Source of the DNA: Arthrobacter sp. MYb23 | Lineage (GTDB): Bacteria; Actinomycetota; Actinomycetes; Actinomycetales; Micrococcaceae | Length of the DNA: 64,000 nt | Direction: 5' to 3' | NCBI RefSeq assembly: GCF_002979775.1 | Contig: NZ_PCPR01000008.1 | Location: forward strand, 62,001-126,000 | Shown: positions 43,589-54,556 of the stretch, piece by piece | How the letters are laid out: each line of letters opens with the position of its first letter | Position numbering within the stretch: position 1 is the stretch's first letter | Notes under the pieces: generated by a model | Told to the model about the DNA's origin: nothing | The model's database searches: none | Seen by the model: the letters and a program-made list of their open reading frames with translations, nothing else | Program-made: the position numbers and the translations under genes

Positions 43589-45556
43589 TCACACCTCAGA
43601 GACAGGCGCCGCGAACTGGGCCTCGTACAGCCGCGAGTATGCCCCGCCCGTGGCAAGAAGTTCCGAGTGTGTCCCCTGCTCCACGATCTGCCCGGCTTCC
43701 ATCACCAGAATGAGATCGGCGTCCCGGATGGTGGAGAGACGGTGAGCGATGACGAAGCTCGTCCGGTCCGAGCGCAAGGCATTCATGGCTTTCTGCACCA
43801 ACACCTCGGTCCGGGTATCCACGGAGCTGGTGGCTTCATCCAAGATCAACACCGAGGGCCGGGACAGGAAGGCCCGGGCAATGGTGAGCAGCTGCTTCTC
43901 ACCCGCGGAAACATTGCCGCCTTCGTCGTCCAGCAAGGTGTCATACCCCTCGGGCAGCGACTTCACGAACCGGTCAACGTAAGTGGCCTGAGCAGCCTCA
44001 TGTATTTCAGATTCCGAAGCAGTGGGCCGACCGTACGCAATGTTGTCCCGGATCGTCCCGCCGAACAGCCAGGTGTCTTGTAGGACCATGCCCATCCGCG
44101 AGCGAAGTTCCTGCCGCGAGAGCGAGGCGATGTCCACGCCGTCGAGCGTTATTCGTCCGGAGTCGAGCTCGTAGAACCGCATCATGAGGTTCACCAGGGT
44201 GGTCTTGCCAGCTCCCGTCGGCCCAACAATCGCGATGCTCTGTCCAGGTTCAGCTACCAAACTGAGGTCCGTAATGAGCGGCTTGTCCGGCGAGTACCGG
44301 AAGGACACGTTCTCGAACACCAGCCGCCCGCGGCCTGCACCTGCCTCGGAAGGTGCAGGCTCAATAGATTCTTCTTCCTCATCCAACAGATCGAACACGC
44401 GCTCAGCCGAGGCAACGCCGGATTGCAGCATGTTGGCCATCGATCCGAGTTGGGCCAGTGGCATGGTGAATTGCCGCGAGTACTGAATGAAGGCTTGGAC
44501 GTCACCCAATTGCATGGACCCCGAGGCCACCTGCAGGCCACCCACCACGGCGATTCCGACGTACACCAGGTTCCCTATAAACGTCATTGCCGGCATGATC
44601 AGGCCGCTCACGAACTGCGCCCCGAAGCTCGCCTGATACAACTCCGAGTTCTTTTGACGGAATTTCTCCTGCACCTCGTTCTGCCGCCCGAACACCTTCA
44701 CCAGCGCATGCCCGGTGTACGTTTCCTCAATCTGGCCGTTGAGCTCACCGGTGTTCTTCCACTGGGCCACGAACAGTTTCTGCGAGCGCTTGGCGATCAG
44801 CAGCGTGGTTCCGAGCGTCAATGGAATGGTCACCAAGGCAATCAGGGCCAGCAGTGGCGAGAGCAGGAACATCATCACCAGCACACCCACCACCGTCAGC
44901 AACGAGGAGACCACCTGGCTGATGGATTGCTGCAGGCTTTGGGAGATGTTGTCCACATCATTGGTCACGCGGCTTAGCAGCTCGCCGCGCTGGATGGAGT
45001 CGAAATAGCGCAGGGGAAGACGGTGGATTTTCGCTTCGATCCGCTCGCGGAGGCGGTACACGGTCCGCTGCACGACGCCGTTGAGCACGTACGCCTGCAT
45101 CCAGCCGAACGCTGAGGCCAGGACATACAGCGCCAGCGCCCACAGCAGCACTGACGCGAGCGCAGTGAAGTCGATTCCGACGCCGGGAGTGAGGGTCATG
45201 GCGCTCAACATGTCGGCCTTGCTGTTCTCACCGGAGGCGCGCAGGCCCGCGATCACGTCGGCTTTGGAGGCGCCGGCGGGAAGCTGTTTTGAGACGACGC
45301 CGGCGAAGATCAGGTTGGTGCCTTCGCCCAGCAGCCTCGGCCCAATGACCGACAAGGCAACGCTGGCCACGGCGAACACCAGCACCAGCGTCAGCCAGAA
45401 CCGCTCCGGCCGCAAGGTTCCCAACAACCGCCGGGCTGAGGCACTGAAGTTCGAGGCTTTCTCGGCCGGAATGTTCATCCCGGCGAAGGGTCCTCCGCGG
45501 CCCGGTCCCATGGCTGGCCGTTGGGGTCCGCGTGGCCCGGCTGATACGGCACTCAT
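43589..45556 (-). CDS. ABC exporter half-transporter, canonical ATPase site
   Basis: 655 residues. A glycine/arginine-rich N-terminus, then six membrane helices (about 60-350) and an ATPase domain: [27 protein letters not shown] as signature (SAGEK rather than SGGQ), Walker [13 protein letters not shown] with the catalytic glutamate, and [10 protein letters not shown]. An extra segment of about 75 residues between helices 1 and 2 is typical of the longer subunit in heterodimeric exporters. It overlaps the partner gene by 4 bases. Confidence 0.92.
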   Translation of the reverse strand: MSAVSAGPRGPQRPAMGPGRGGPFAGMNIPAEKASNFSASARRLLGTLRPERFWLTLVLVFAVASVALSVIGPRLLGEGTNLIFAGVVSKQLPAGASKADVIAGLRASGENSKADMLSAMTLTPGVGIDFTALASVLLWALALYVLASAFGWMQAYVLNGVVQRTVYRLRERIEAKIHRLPLRYFDSIQRGELLSRVTNDVDNISQSLQQSISQVVSSLLTVVGVLVMMFLLSPLLALIALVTIPLTLGTTLLIAKRSQKLFVAQWKNTGELNGQIEETYTGHALVKVFGRQNEVQEKFRQKNSELYQASFGAQFVSGLIMPAMTFIGNLVYVGIAVVGGLQVASGSMQLGDVQAFIQYSRQFTMPLAQLGSMANMLQSGVASAERVFDLLDEEEESIEPAPSEAGAGRGRLVFENVSFRYSPDKPLITDLSLVAEPGQSIAIVGPTGAGKTTLVNLMMRFYELDSGRITLDGVDIASLSRQELRSRMGMVLQDTWLFGGTIRDNIAYGRPTASESEIHEAAQATYVDRFVKSLPEGYDTLLDDEGGNVSAGEKQLLTIARAFLSRPSVLILDEATSSVDTRTEVLVQKAMNALRSDRTSFVIAHRLSTIRDADLILVMEAGQIVEQGTHSELLATGGAYSRLYEAQFAAPVSEV

Positions 45557-47286
45557 GCTGCCTCCTCTGCCGCGAGCTGGGAGGACACGATTTCCCTGTA
45601 GGTTTCGGAGGTCTCCAGTAACTCATCGTGTGTTCCGCGCCCAACTATCCTGCCGTCGTCGAGCACCAGGATCTGGTCAGCGTCCGCGATGCTGGAGACG
45701 CGTTGCGCCACGATCACCAGCGTGGCGCCGTTGGTGTGGCGTTTGAGGGCCTGCCGGAGCCGGGCATCGGTGGCGGTGTCCAGGGATGAGAAGGAGTCGT
45801 CAAAGATGTAGAGCTCCGGCTGTTTCACCAGTGCCCGGGCGATTGCGAGCCGTTGACGTTGACCGCCGGAAACGTTGGTGCCGCCCTGCGAAATGACCGC
45901 ATCCAGTCCGCCTTCCATCTCTTCCACAAAATCCCGGGCCTGAGCCACTGACAGCGCCTGCCACAGCTCGTCCTCGGTGGCGTCGGGCTTCCCGTAGTGG
46001 AGGTTGCTGCGGACCGTCCCAGAGAACAGGTAGGGCCGTTGCGGTACCAGGCCAATGTGGCCCCACAACAGGTCCGGGTGCAGCTCGCGGACGTCCACGC
46101 CGTCCATGCGCACTGACCCGGACGTGGCGTCGAACAGCCTCGGCATGAGGTTCACGAGCGTGGTTTTGCCGGCGCCGGTGCTGCCGATGATCGCGGTGGT
46201 CTGACCGGCCAAAGCGGTGAAAGAAAGCCCGCTCAGCACCGGCTGCTCGGCACCCGGGTAGGCGAATCCGACGTCGCGCATTTCCAGTTCGCCGCGGCGG
46301 ATACCGCCGGTGACAGGGTTCGACGGCGGTTGGACACTTGATGCGGTGTCCAGCACCTCGCCGATCCGGTCGGCGGAAACGGACGCGCGCGGGATCATCA
46401 CGGCCATGAACGTGGCCATCATGACGGACATCAGGATCTGCATGAGGTAGCTCAGGAACGCGATCAGGGTGCCCACCTGCATGGAGCCGTCCTCGATCCT
46501 GAAGGATCCGAACCAGATCACCGCCACACTGGAAACGTTCATCACCAGCATGACCACAGGGAACATGAGCGCCATCAACCGGCCGGCCCGCAACGCAACG
46601 TCGGTGACGTCGTCGTTCGCTTTTGCGAAACGGGCGGCTTCCATGTCCTCCCGGACGAAAGCCCGCACAACGCGGATGCCGGTCAGTTGCTCGCGGAGGA
46701 CCCGGTTGACGGCGTCGATCCGGACCTGCATCTTCCGGAAGAGCGGTACCATCCGCGTCACGATCAACCCGACAGCCACCAGCAACACCGGCACGCACAC
46801 CGCGATCAGCCACGACAATTGGGCGTCCTGACGCACAGCCATGATCACGCCGCCAATGCTCAGCATGGGAGCCGCGACCATCAGGGTGCAGGACATGAGC
46901 ACCAACTGCTGCACCTGCTGAACGTCATTGGTGGACCGGGTGATCAGTGATGGCGCCCCGAACCTGGTGACTTCCTGCTCGGAGAACTCCCCCACCCGGC
47001 TGAAAATCGCGTCGCGGAGATCGCGGCCCATCCCCATGGCAGCCTTAGCGCCGAAGTACACGGCAACCACCGCACACGCGATCTGCACCAGGGTAATGAG
47101 CAGCATGAGTCCGCCCATGCGCATGATGTAGTCCGTATCTCCGGTGGCCACGCCGTTGTCGATAATGTCGGCGTTCAGCGTCGGAAGGTACAGGGACGCA
47201 ATGGACTGCGCCAACTGGAAGACGACGACGGCGATCAGCAGCCGCTGATGCGGCCGCAGAAACCGAACAAGTACCTTCCACAGCAT
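45553..47286 (-). CDS. ABC exporter half-transporter, degenerate ATPase site
   Basis: 577 residues; six membrane helices then an ATPase domain with [13 protein letters not shown], intact [14 protein letters not shown], but Walker [11 protein letters not shown], where aspartate replaces the catalytic glutamate, and [10 protein letters not shown], where glutamine replaces the H-loop histidine. This is the expected degenerate half of a TmrAB/BmrCD-like heterodimer. The pair probably exports a drug or lipid-like molecule. First gene of the two-gene operon. Confidence 0.92.
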   Translation of the reverse strand: MLWKVLVRFLRPHQRLLIAVVVFQLAQSIASLYLPTLNADIIDNGVATGDTDYIMRMGGLMLLITLVQIACAVVAVYFGAKAAMGMGRDLRDAIFSRVGEFSEQEVTRFGAPSLITRSTNDVQQVQQLVLMSCTLMVAAPMLSIGGVIMAVRQDAQLSWLIAVCVPVLLVAVGLIVTRMVPLFRKMQVRIDAVNRVLREQLTGIRVVRAFVREDMEAARFAKANDDVTDVALRAGRLMALMFPVVMLVMNVSSVAVIWFGSFRIEDGSMQVGTLIAFLSYLMQILMSVMMATFMAVMIPRASVSADRIGEVLDTASSVQPPSNPVTGGIRRGELEMRDVGFAYPGAEQPVLSGLSFTALAGQTTAIIGSTGAGKTTLVNLMPRLFDATSGSVRMDGVDVRELHPDLLWGHIGLVPQRPYLFSGTVRSNLHYGKPDATEDELWQALSVAQARDFVEEMEGGLDAVISQGGTNVSGGQRQRLAIARALVKQPELYIFDDSFSSLDTATDARLRQALKRHTNGATLVIVAQRVSSIADADQILVLDDGRIVGRGTHDELLETSETYREIVSSQLAAEEAA

Positions 47287-47405
47287 GGCAACTCCAAGCA
47301 GAAATCGTGTGAACCGAAGGCCAGTTTACGTCTGGTTGCTGCGGGCAACTAGAGGGATGTGAGGGGTAATGTCAGGGACTCCCTCACTCCGGTCCGGCCC
47401 CATAA

Positions 47406-48446
<1,041 letters not shown>

Positions 48447-48452
48447 AAGACG

Positions 48453-49121
48453 TCAGTCGCTGACGAGTTCAAGCGACCGAAGCTTCCCTGCAAATTCAAG
48501 TGCGGCATCGCTGACATCAGTCTCGGCCGCACGGCGTGAGCCATCAACGTCCGCATTGAGCACAGTAGGTGCGAACCGGATATGTGTCGCGTCCTGGATG
48601 CCCACAAAGTTCAGCCAGTCAGCGAAGAAGGTACTGCTGAAATCGGAACCGAACGCTGCCGGAACCCCGGGAGCGTAGACGCCGCTGGTGTGGATGGCTA
48701 CAGCGTGCTTGCCTTCCATGAGTCCGCTGTAGCCACTCTGGGGGTCGAATCCGAAGCTCCAGCCTGGCTGGGTGATGATGTCGATCCACTGCTTCAGCAC
48801 ATAGGGCACGCCGGAGTTCCACATGGGGATATTGAAAACGTAGGCGTCAGCGGCCGCGAATTGGTCGAACACTGCCCGGGCCGATTCCCACGCAGCAAGC
48901 TGTTCCGGACTCTGGTCCTGGCCGGTAAAAACGGCCATCTTCGCGGCAGCTGCGGTCCGGCCGAAAGCCGGCAACGCGCCGTCGTCGAAAAGATTCAATG
49001 TCTCCACCTCGAATGACTCCGGGGCCGCAACCTGAACTGAGTCAATGAAATGGCGGGCGAGCCGCAGGGAATCGCTGTTCGCGTATCGGGGCGAGGCGTT
49101 GATGTGGAGGATGGAGGGCAC
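48453..49121 (-). CDS. FMN-dependent NADH-azoreductase (AzoR type)
   Basis: 222 residues, GTG start with AAAGGAA five bases upstream. Flavodoxin-like fold of the AzoR family: ILHINASPRYANSDSLRLARHFID for FMN phosphate, FNIPMWNSGVPYVLKQWIDIITQPGWSFGFD, typical of AzoR, and AVAIHTSGVYAPG. It reduces azo compounds or quinones with NADH. Divergent from an HxlR gene with a perfect palindrome in the gap, the usual arrangement for electrophile- or quinone-sensing control. Confidence 0.9.
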   Translation of the reverse strand: MPSILHINASPRYANSDSLRLARHFIDSVQVAAPESFEVETLNLFDDGALPAFGRTAAAAKMAVFTGQDQSPEQLAAWESARAVFDQFAAADAYVFNIPMWNSGVPYVLKQWIDIITQPGWSFGFDPQSGYSGLMEGKHAVAIHTSGVYAPGVPAAFGSDFSSTFFADWLNFVGIQDATHIRFAPTVLNADVDGSRRAAETDVSDAALEFAGKLRSLELVSD

Positions 49122-49214
49122 GGTGTTCCTTTCGAATCGGGGGACGTTTTGACCCCCGGTTCGATCCTCACCCGGGTATGTAACGCAGCGTAAGAACGCA
49201 CTTTATTGTGCCCA

Positions 49215-49232
49215 AGGCACCTCGAGGTGCCT
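49215..49232. promoter_or_regulatory. Perfect palindrome between azoreductase and HxlR genes
   Basis: AGGCACCTCGAGGTGCCT is an uninterrupted 18-base palindrome lying 15 bases before the HxlR start and 94 bases before the azoreductase start. A likely HxlR operator. Confidence 0.6.
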
Positions 49233-49246
49233 GCAATGATGAGGGC

Positions 49247-49663
49247 ATGACACTCACAGCTGAACAGAGCCGCGAGAGAGCGCAACACCGCTACAACGCT
49301 TCTTTGGAGCTCTGCCCTGCACGCCAACTTCTGGAAGCCATCAGCAGCAAATGGGTGACGTTGGTGATGCTCGCCTTGGAGGAAAGCCCGCAACGGCACA
49401 GCGAACTGCGACGCCGCATTCCCGGTGTAAGCCAGAAAATGCTGACCTCAACGCTCCGCACCCTGGAGCGCGACGGCCTCATTGATCGGGAGGTCACCGC
49501 GTCCGTTCCGGTGCGGACTGACTACGAACTCACTGCCCTGGGACGGTCATTGCTTCCGGTCATTTTCGGCATGAAGGAGTGGGCGGAGGACAACATGGAT
49601 ACGGTGGCAACGTCCCGCCAACACCATGACAGAACCCATGCCGGCGTCGCCCCCAAACAGTAG
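49247..49663 (+). CDS. HxlR-family transcriptional regulator
   Basis: 138 residues from the ATG at 49247. The winged helix is typical: CPARQLLEAISSKWVTLVMLAL, RHSELRRRIPGVSQKMLTSTLRTLERDGLIDREV, and VRTDYELTALGRSLLPVI. The cysteine at about residue 24, before the DNA-binding domain, is conserved in redox- or electrophile-sensing members. It probably controls the divergent azoreductase and possibly the hydrolase that follows. Confidence 0.9.
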   Translation: MTLTAEQSRERAQHRYNASLELCPARQLLEAISSKWVTLVMLALEESPQRHSELRRRIPGVSQKMLTSTLRTLERDGLIDREVTASVPVRTDYELTALGRSLLPVIFGMKEWAEDNMDTVATSRQHHDRTHAGVAPKQ

Positions 49664-49703
49664 GCTGGAAACGTTCGAGTAGAACCGCATCGAAGGGACT
49701 TGA

Positions 49704-50543
<840 letters not shown>

Positions 50544-50555
50544 AGCCCGGGAGTG

Positions 50556-50608
50556 TTTGTACAGCAGATGACCTTTAGAAGGCGTTTAAAGGGCATTTGC
50601 TGTACAAA
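50556..50608. terminator. Bidirectional terminator
   Basis: A 22-base stem with two mismatches (50556-50577 with 50587-50608) and a 9-base loop fills the 70-base gap between two convergent genes; A/T-rich ends give T-runs on both strands. Confidence 0.8.
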
Positions 50609-50613
50609 AACTC

Positions 50614-52137
50614 TTACTTCTTGAGGCGAAGCTTCCGTACCTTTTTGCCCTTCCGCAGGTACTTTTCCAGCGTCGCATCAGCGGCGGTGCGTTCCATTGC
50701 ATGGAGCACTCCATAGGTGAAAGCACCGTTGCTGGTGCCCGGCGCGGAACCCAGCTTCAGCAGTTCCGCACTGGCCATGACGCTGTCCTGATGGTCGCCA
50801 AGGATGGATTGAACCCTGTGGGCCGCATTTCCCAGCTTCACAGCACGCTTGCTGTGGACGGCTTCCGCAGCAGCCGCGGCAAAACGCAGCTTTTTGGCGG
50901 CCTTCCGGACTTCGTGGAACGCCTTATCGCTTTGAGGCCCGACGCCGGCACGCACCGCTGCGTCGTGCCGTTTGCGGAGCCTTTTGCCGGCCTTGTTGAC
51001 GAGCTTTGCCGTGGTCTTCTTTGCCGGCGCGGAACCCTTTGGCGTCAGTGGGGGATGCTCCAGGAAGGCTTCCAGGTTGTCCAATAACGTGAAGTAGCGG
51101 GGGCTGTTCAACCGGTTCCTCACGGCAGACATCGCATTGTTGGCCCTAAGGGCCATGCGTTCTTCAAGGTCATCGCCTAGCTGACCGACAACCAGTTTCC
51201 CCGGCAGTTCATCAAGGCTGACCTTCAGGCGCTGGTGCAAGACTTCCACATCGCGGTACCGGCCAAGTGTTTTTGCGAGCGATTTAAGCTCCCGTTCCAG
51301 ATCCTTTACATCCGTCGGCTCGAAGAGCGCGCTATAGCTATGGAACACGGCCCGGATCCGGCGGATCTGGGACCTCATTTGATGGACCGAATCGTCACGG
51401 GCAAGGCGGACATGGGCGTCCTGAAGGAGCATCTCGGCCACTTGTTCGTCCAGGTAATTGAGCACCGGAACCGCCGCCGGGCCCTTGCCACTGGGCTCTT
51501 CACGCTCCGTCCGCTGTGGGGCGGGCCATGAGTCGCCCAAGGCGGTGGCCAGCTTGGACGTGCGCTTGCTTGGCTTTGCTCCAGCATCGGAGAGTTGCTT
51601 CGTGAGTGTGCTCAGCATGGTGTCATCTACGTCATCGCAGGGAGCCAACTCCACCTCCCATTCCCGCCATTGCAGCTCGCGCCGTTCACCGAGCATCGAC
51701 TGGGCGCGAACGTGATCGTCCACGAAATCGGCCACGCGGTGACCGTCGCTGCCATACAGGGCGTAGCTGGTCCGTTCCGTGTCCAGCGTTGCGATGGCGG
51801 CCACCGCATGGCCCCTGGTGTAGGCGAGCACGCGGTCCATGAGTTCTGACGGGACGGTGTCCGCGTTGCCCAGGGGTGCGTGGATCTCTGTTCTCTTGCC
51901 GGGGCCATGCGGGAGCTTCAGGTGCCAACCGGCATCCGGTCCACCGGCGCGGCGGCGCAGCGTGATTCCCCGGGCGGCGAGGGCCAGGTGCTGCGTATCA
52001 AAGTAGATGGCTTCCAGGGCGTGGATTGCCGGTTCACCCACTTTTTCGACTCCGACCAATTGATCCAGGGCCGGCAGAGGAGTGGTCGCCTCGGCGTCGA
52101 ATTTCTGTTCAACTTCCACGTTGCCTGTGGTTGCCAT
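50614..52137 (-). CDS. CYTH and CHAD domain protein
   Basis: 507 residues. The N-terminal CYTH (triphosphate tunnel) domain begins with VEVEQKF, the ExExK signature, and continues with ITLRRRAGGPDAGWHLKLP and EWEVEL. From about residue 220 a CHAD domain of helical repeats rich in His, Arg and Lys follows (HQMRSQIRRIRAVFHSY, FHEVRKAAKKLRFAAAAAEA). CHAD domains bind polyphosphate, and CYTH domains hydrolyse or bind triphosphates, so a polyphosphate-linked role is likely. The C-terminus is strongly basic. Confidence 0.9.
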   Translation of the reverse strand: MATTGNVEVEQKFDAEATTPLPALDQLVGVEKVGEPAIHALEAIYFDTQHLALAARGITLRRRAGGPDAGWHLKLPHGPGKRTEIHAPLGNADTVPSELMDRVLAYTRGHAVAAIATLDTERTSYALYGSDGHRVADFVDDHVRAQSMLGERRELQWREWEVELAPCDDVDDTMLSTLTKQLSDAGAKPSKRTSKLATALGDSWPAPQRTEREEPSGKGPAAVPVLNYLDEQVAEMLLQDAHVRLARDDSVHQMRSQIRRIRAVFHSYSALFEPTDVKDLERELKSLAKTLGRYRDVEVLHQRLKVSLDELPGKLVVGQLGDDLEERMALRANNAMSAVRNRLNSPRYFTLLDNLEAFLEHPPLTPKGSAPAKKTTAKLVNKAGKRLRKRHDAAVRAGVGPQSDKAFHEVRKAAKKLRFAAAAAEAVHSKRAVKLGNAAHRVQSILGDHQDSVMASAELLKLGSAPGTSNGAFTYGVLHAMERTAADATLEKYLRKGKKVRKLRLKK

Positions 52138-52171
52138 GACCGCGGAACTCCTGTCTTTTGGGATGCCACGA

Positions 52172-52198
52172 GGGCCGGCCAGTTGTAGTGGCCGGCCC
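52172..52198 (-). terminator. Hairpin terminator after the second SRPBCC gene
   Basis: GGGCCGGCCA (52172-52181) and TGGCCGGCCC (52189-52198) form a perfect 10-base stem with a 7-base loop, 72 bases past the SRPBCC stop and upstream of the CYTH-CHAD gene. Confidence 0.65.
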
Positions 52199-52269
52199 CC
52201 GTTGGAGCTATTCCATTTCTTCTGTCTCCAGTGTGAGTCAGTTCAGGGCCTCACACCAGAGAACCTCAC

Positions 52270-52881
52270 CTAGAGTCCTGGTGAGCGTGGCTGCGGCGGT
52301 TCTGCCGGCCCTTCATTTGCAGCGGGCGCAGAGACGTCCGCGGCGGGTGCTGAGAGGTCCGGATCCACCGGCGGGAACTCGGCTGTTGCTGCTCCACTGC
52401 GAAAAGTTTCGCCCGTGTCATCAACATCTCCCCCGGACACCGTGCCACGCCAAGCACCGGTTTCGTGCCCTTGGGCTTCGATGAACTTCTTGAACTTGTC
52501 CAGATCCGCACCAACGCGCAGACTGTCCACTCCAAGGGCCGAGCCCGCCTTTTCTGCGAGACCATCCGGCTCCCAGACGATCTCCACGTTCACCCGCGTC
52601 CGGCCGGCGTCGAGGGGCTCGAAGCTCACAGTGCCGCCGTTGCGGGGACCATTCACGCTGGCCCAACTCACCAGGGAGTCCGGGACTTGCTCGATGATTT
52701 GCGCGTTGTATTCGCGCTTCACTCCGCCCACATTGGTGGAAAAGTGCAGGCCCGTTTCGTCGATTTGTTCCACGGCCTCCACTCCATTCATGAACTGGGG
52801 GAAGGCCTCGAACTGTGTCCACTGGTTGTAGGCGACAGATACGGGGACATCTACTTCGATTGACTTATTGACCGTAGCCAT
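52270..52881 (-). CDS. SRPBCC/cyclase-like protein with acidic tail
   Basis: 203 residues; a paralogue of the gene at 13236-13949. The domain (1-140) reads VDVPVSVAYNQWTQFEAFPQFMNGVEAVEQIDETG, matching it segment by segment, followed by a proline/alanine-rich acidic tail. GGAG lies seven bases before the ATG. It sits among small acidic and membrane proteins often associated with stress in this group. A tandem 13-base repeat precedes it. Confidence 0.85.
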   Translation of the reverse strand: MATVNKSIEVDVPVSVAYNQWTQFEAFPQFMNGVEAVEQIDETGLHFSTNVGGVKREYNAQIIEQVPDSLVSWASVNGPRNGGTVSFEPLDAGRTRVNVEIVWEPDGLAEKAGSALGVDSLRVGADLDKFKKFIEAQGHETGAWRGTVSGGDVDDTGETFRSGAATAEFPPVDPDLSAPAADVSAPAANEGPAEPPQPRSPGL

Positions 52882-52892
52882 AGGTTTGCTCC

Positions 52893-52920
52893 TTCGATCA
52901 CGTCTAGTTCGATCACGTCT
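52893..52920. repeat. Tandem TTCGATCACGTCT repeat upstream of the SRPBCC gene
   Basis: Two exact 13-base copies (52893-52905 and 52908-52920) with a 15-base period end 12 bases upstream of the leftward start at 52881, in the position of promoter or activator sites. Confidence 0.6.
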
Positions 52921-52943
52921 CGGGCGCTCACGCTGTACTGCTG

Positions 52944-53002
52944 GTGGCGCGCCAGCCAGCTGGCTGCTTAACCAGTGGCGCGCCTGTCTAAAGCGCGCCA
53001 GC
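52944..53002. repeat. Cluster of GGCGCGCC dyads
   Basis: TGGCGCGCC occurs at about 52945 and 52976, and GCGCGCCA again near 52993; the last two can pair as an 8-base stem with a 9-base loop. AGCCAGCTGGCT lies between. It follows the stop of the acidic protein gene (leftward), so it may be its terminator. Confidence 0.45.
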
Positions 53003-53010
53003 CAAAGCTC

Positions 53011-53364
53011 TTAGCCGGCGTCGAAACTTTCTTCGTCATCGTCGTTGGGGGACTCTTCCTGGGGAAGGTCGTTGCCGCTGCCGTCCGGCAGGCTGTCGTC
53101 GTTGCCGTCGGGCAGCGAGGATTGCTCCGCGTGGGCCTGCTCTTCGGTTCCGCCGAAACGGCCTGCACCCGGTTCGCCTGCACTATCTGAATCCTCGGGA
53201 TTCAGGTGGCTGAGGTTCGGCGCGCCAGTGCCCTCGCCGAGGGCGGCCTCCTCGATGTCTTCTTCCACGCGGGGCTGTGCCTGGCCTCCGCCGGCTTCCT
53301 GCTCCGCGGTAGGAGTGCCGTAGCCTCCCACTTCCTCTTCCGGTGTGGCGTTCTGCTTGTCCAT
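53011..53364 (-). CDS. Acidic, disordered small protein
   Basis: 117 residues from the ATG at 53364 (AAAGGACA eight bases upstream). Almost wholly Glu/Asp/Gly/Pro/Ser, with no hydrophobic core (for example QPRVEEDIEEAALGEG and DDDEESFDAG). No known domain. Similar low-complexity proteins accompany SRPBCC and CHAD genes in this genus; a stress or desiccation role is speculative. Confidence 0.7.
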   Translation of the reverse strand: MDKQNATPEEEVGGYGTPTAEQEAGGGQAQPRVEEDIEEAALGEGTGAPNLSHLNPEDSDSAGEPGAGRFGGTEEQAHAEQSSLPDGNDDSLPDGSGNDLPQEESPNDDDEESFDAG

Positions 53365-53585
53365 GTGAACTGTCCTTTCCCTGAGCGGTGGAACGTGTTT
53401 ATGGAACACTTCGAACCTATAAGGCCCCTTGGTGGCATGTCCATGCCTTTGACGATAATAGTCAGCAAACTTAGTAAAAGGCCATTCGGGGGTCTAGGCT
53501 TCCACCATGGAGCCGCAGCCCACGTACCATCCGAGGGCCCGCTGCAGGCATGCCTGAACCAGGCCCGGCACCAGGCGGGATCTAC

Positions 53586-53789
53586 TTAGGAGGGTTGTGG
53601 AATCTCGCAGCCACCCTGAGGATCCAGGCCCGTGTAATTCAGCGGGCCGGCAACAATATTCAACGCGATGGTGGCGAACTGTGAACACTGCGCCGGCGGG
53701 GCAGTGAAATATCCCCGCTGACCGGCCGCAACGGCCCCAATAATGAGCCACACCACCACGAACAGCCCGATGATTGAACCGATTCGCAT
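53586..53789 (-). CDS. Small membrane protein with exported C-terminus
   Basis: 67 residues: one N-terminal hydrophobic helix (IGSIIGLFVVVWLIIGAVAAG), then GQRGYFTAPPAQCSQFATIALNIVAGPLNYTGLDP with two cysteines (about positions 34 and 61) that could form a disulfide outside the membrane. This pattern recurs in small uncharacterised actinobacterial proteins; no function is known. Confidence 0.75.
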   Translation of the reverse strand: MRIGSIIGLFVVVWLIIGAVAAGQRGYFTAPPAQCSQFATIALNIVAGPLNYTGLDPQGGCEIPQPS

Positions 53790-53904
53790 TTAATTCCCCA
53801 TCGCTAAAGACAACTCCCGCAATTAGCGGCAACCACAGATCCTTGTTTGCCGAGAGCGCGGCCGCGGACTGGATCTCTCCTGTTCGCGGCCGCGCTGGCT
53901 CCCA

Positions 53905-54168
53905 TCAATCCGTGGGATTGGTTTCGGTGGTCAGACCACGCGAGTCCGCAGTCTTCTCGTCCTTTTCTTCGGCTGGTCCGGGCGGACTGGCCGATTCGCT
54001 GGGACCGGCATCGACGGCGTCGTCCGGACTTTCCGACGATGCATCACCTACGGGCGCCCGACTGCTCGAGCCGGGCATCCCGGGATCTCTCGGAATGGGG
54101 TTCCCGGGGGTTGTGGTCCCATCGCGAACCTGCGCAAAACCTGCTACTTCGTTTGGGTCAGTTGTCAT
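53905..54168 (-). CDS. Small Ser/Pro/Glu-rich hypothetical protein
   Basis: 87 residues from the ATG at 54168. It overlaps the stop of the upstream 52-residue membrane gene (ATGA), so the two are translationally coupled. The protein is hydrophilic and disordered, without a recognised domain. Confidence 0.65.
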   Translation of the reverse strand: MTTDPNEVAGFAQVRDGTTTPGNPIPRDPGMPGSSSRAPVGDASSESPDDAVDAGPSESASPPGPAEEKDEKTADSRGLTTETNPTD

Positions 54169-54323
54169 ACGCGCGACCGGCCCCGGCCCACCACCCAGCC
54201 GATTAGTGCCAGCACCAGCAGGATGATTCCCACCCACAGCAGGAAGCTGAGGGCCTGATTGAACCCGCCTACCAGGAGCAAGATGATCGCTATAACACCG
54301 GCGATTATTAAGAGAGTGTTCAT
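54165..54323 (-). CDS. 52-residue hydrophobic membrane protein
   Basis: ATG at 54323 with AAAGGG twelve bases upstream. The protein has two membrane helices (LLIIAGVIAIILLLVGG and FLLWVGIILLVLALIGWVV) and a basic end (GRGRSRV). It overlaps the next gene through ATGA. Small two-helix proteins of this type are common next to stress genes in Gram-positive bacteria; function unknown. The palindrome AATAAC-G-GTTATT (54343-54355) lies just upstream. Confidence 0.7.
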   Translation of the reverse strand: MNTLLIIAGVIAIILLLVGGFNQALSFLLWVGIILLVLALIGWVVGRGRSRV

Positions 54324-54342
54324 TGAGCTACGCATCCCTTTC

Positions 54343-54355
54343 AATAACGGTTATT
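54343..54355. promoter_or_regulatory. Palindrome before the small membrane protein operon
   Basis: AATAAC-G-GTTATT is a perfect 6-1-6 inverted repeat in an A/T-rich stretch 20 bases before the start at 54323. A possible operator or part of an extended promoter. The rest of 54360-54556 shows nothing recognisable. Confidence 0.4.
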
Positions 54356-54556
54356 TATTCAGGAAGGCGTCCGCTGGTACTTCATTACTGAAGCGCCACC
54401 CATGCCAACGGGCACCGATCAGGGAATTTCTTCCCAATATCGCTTACGTACCCTCACGGAATTTTGTTCAAACGGACCATCTTCCCGTGAAGGGGCACGT
54501 ACATAGCATCATGATAGGCGCGCAATACGCCGGAGCGAAGTATTTGGACAGGAAAC

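Noticed and set aside
42349..43713. 454-codon open frame on the plus strand
   Set aside because: Antisense to the CCA-type nucleotidyltransferase; no family features, typical GC-rich shadow frame.
52944..53002. AscI-like GGCGCGCC sites suggesting a cloning scar
   Set aside because: The surroundings show no vector sequence; GC-rich dyads after a stop codon are better read as a terminator region.
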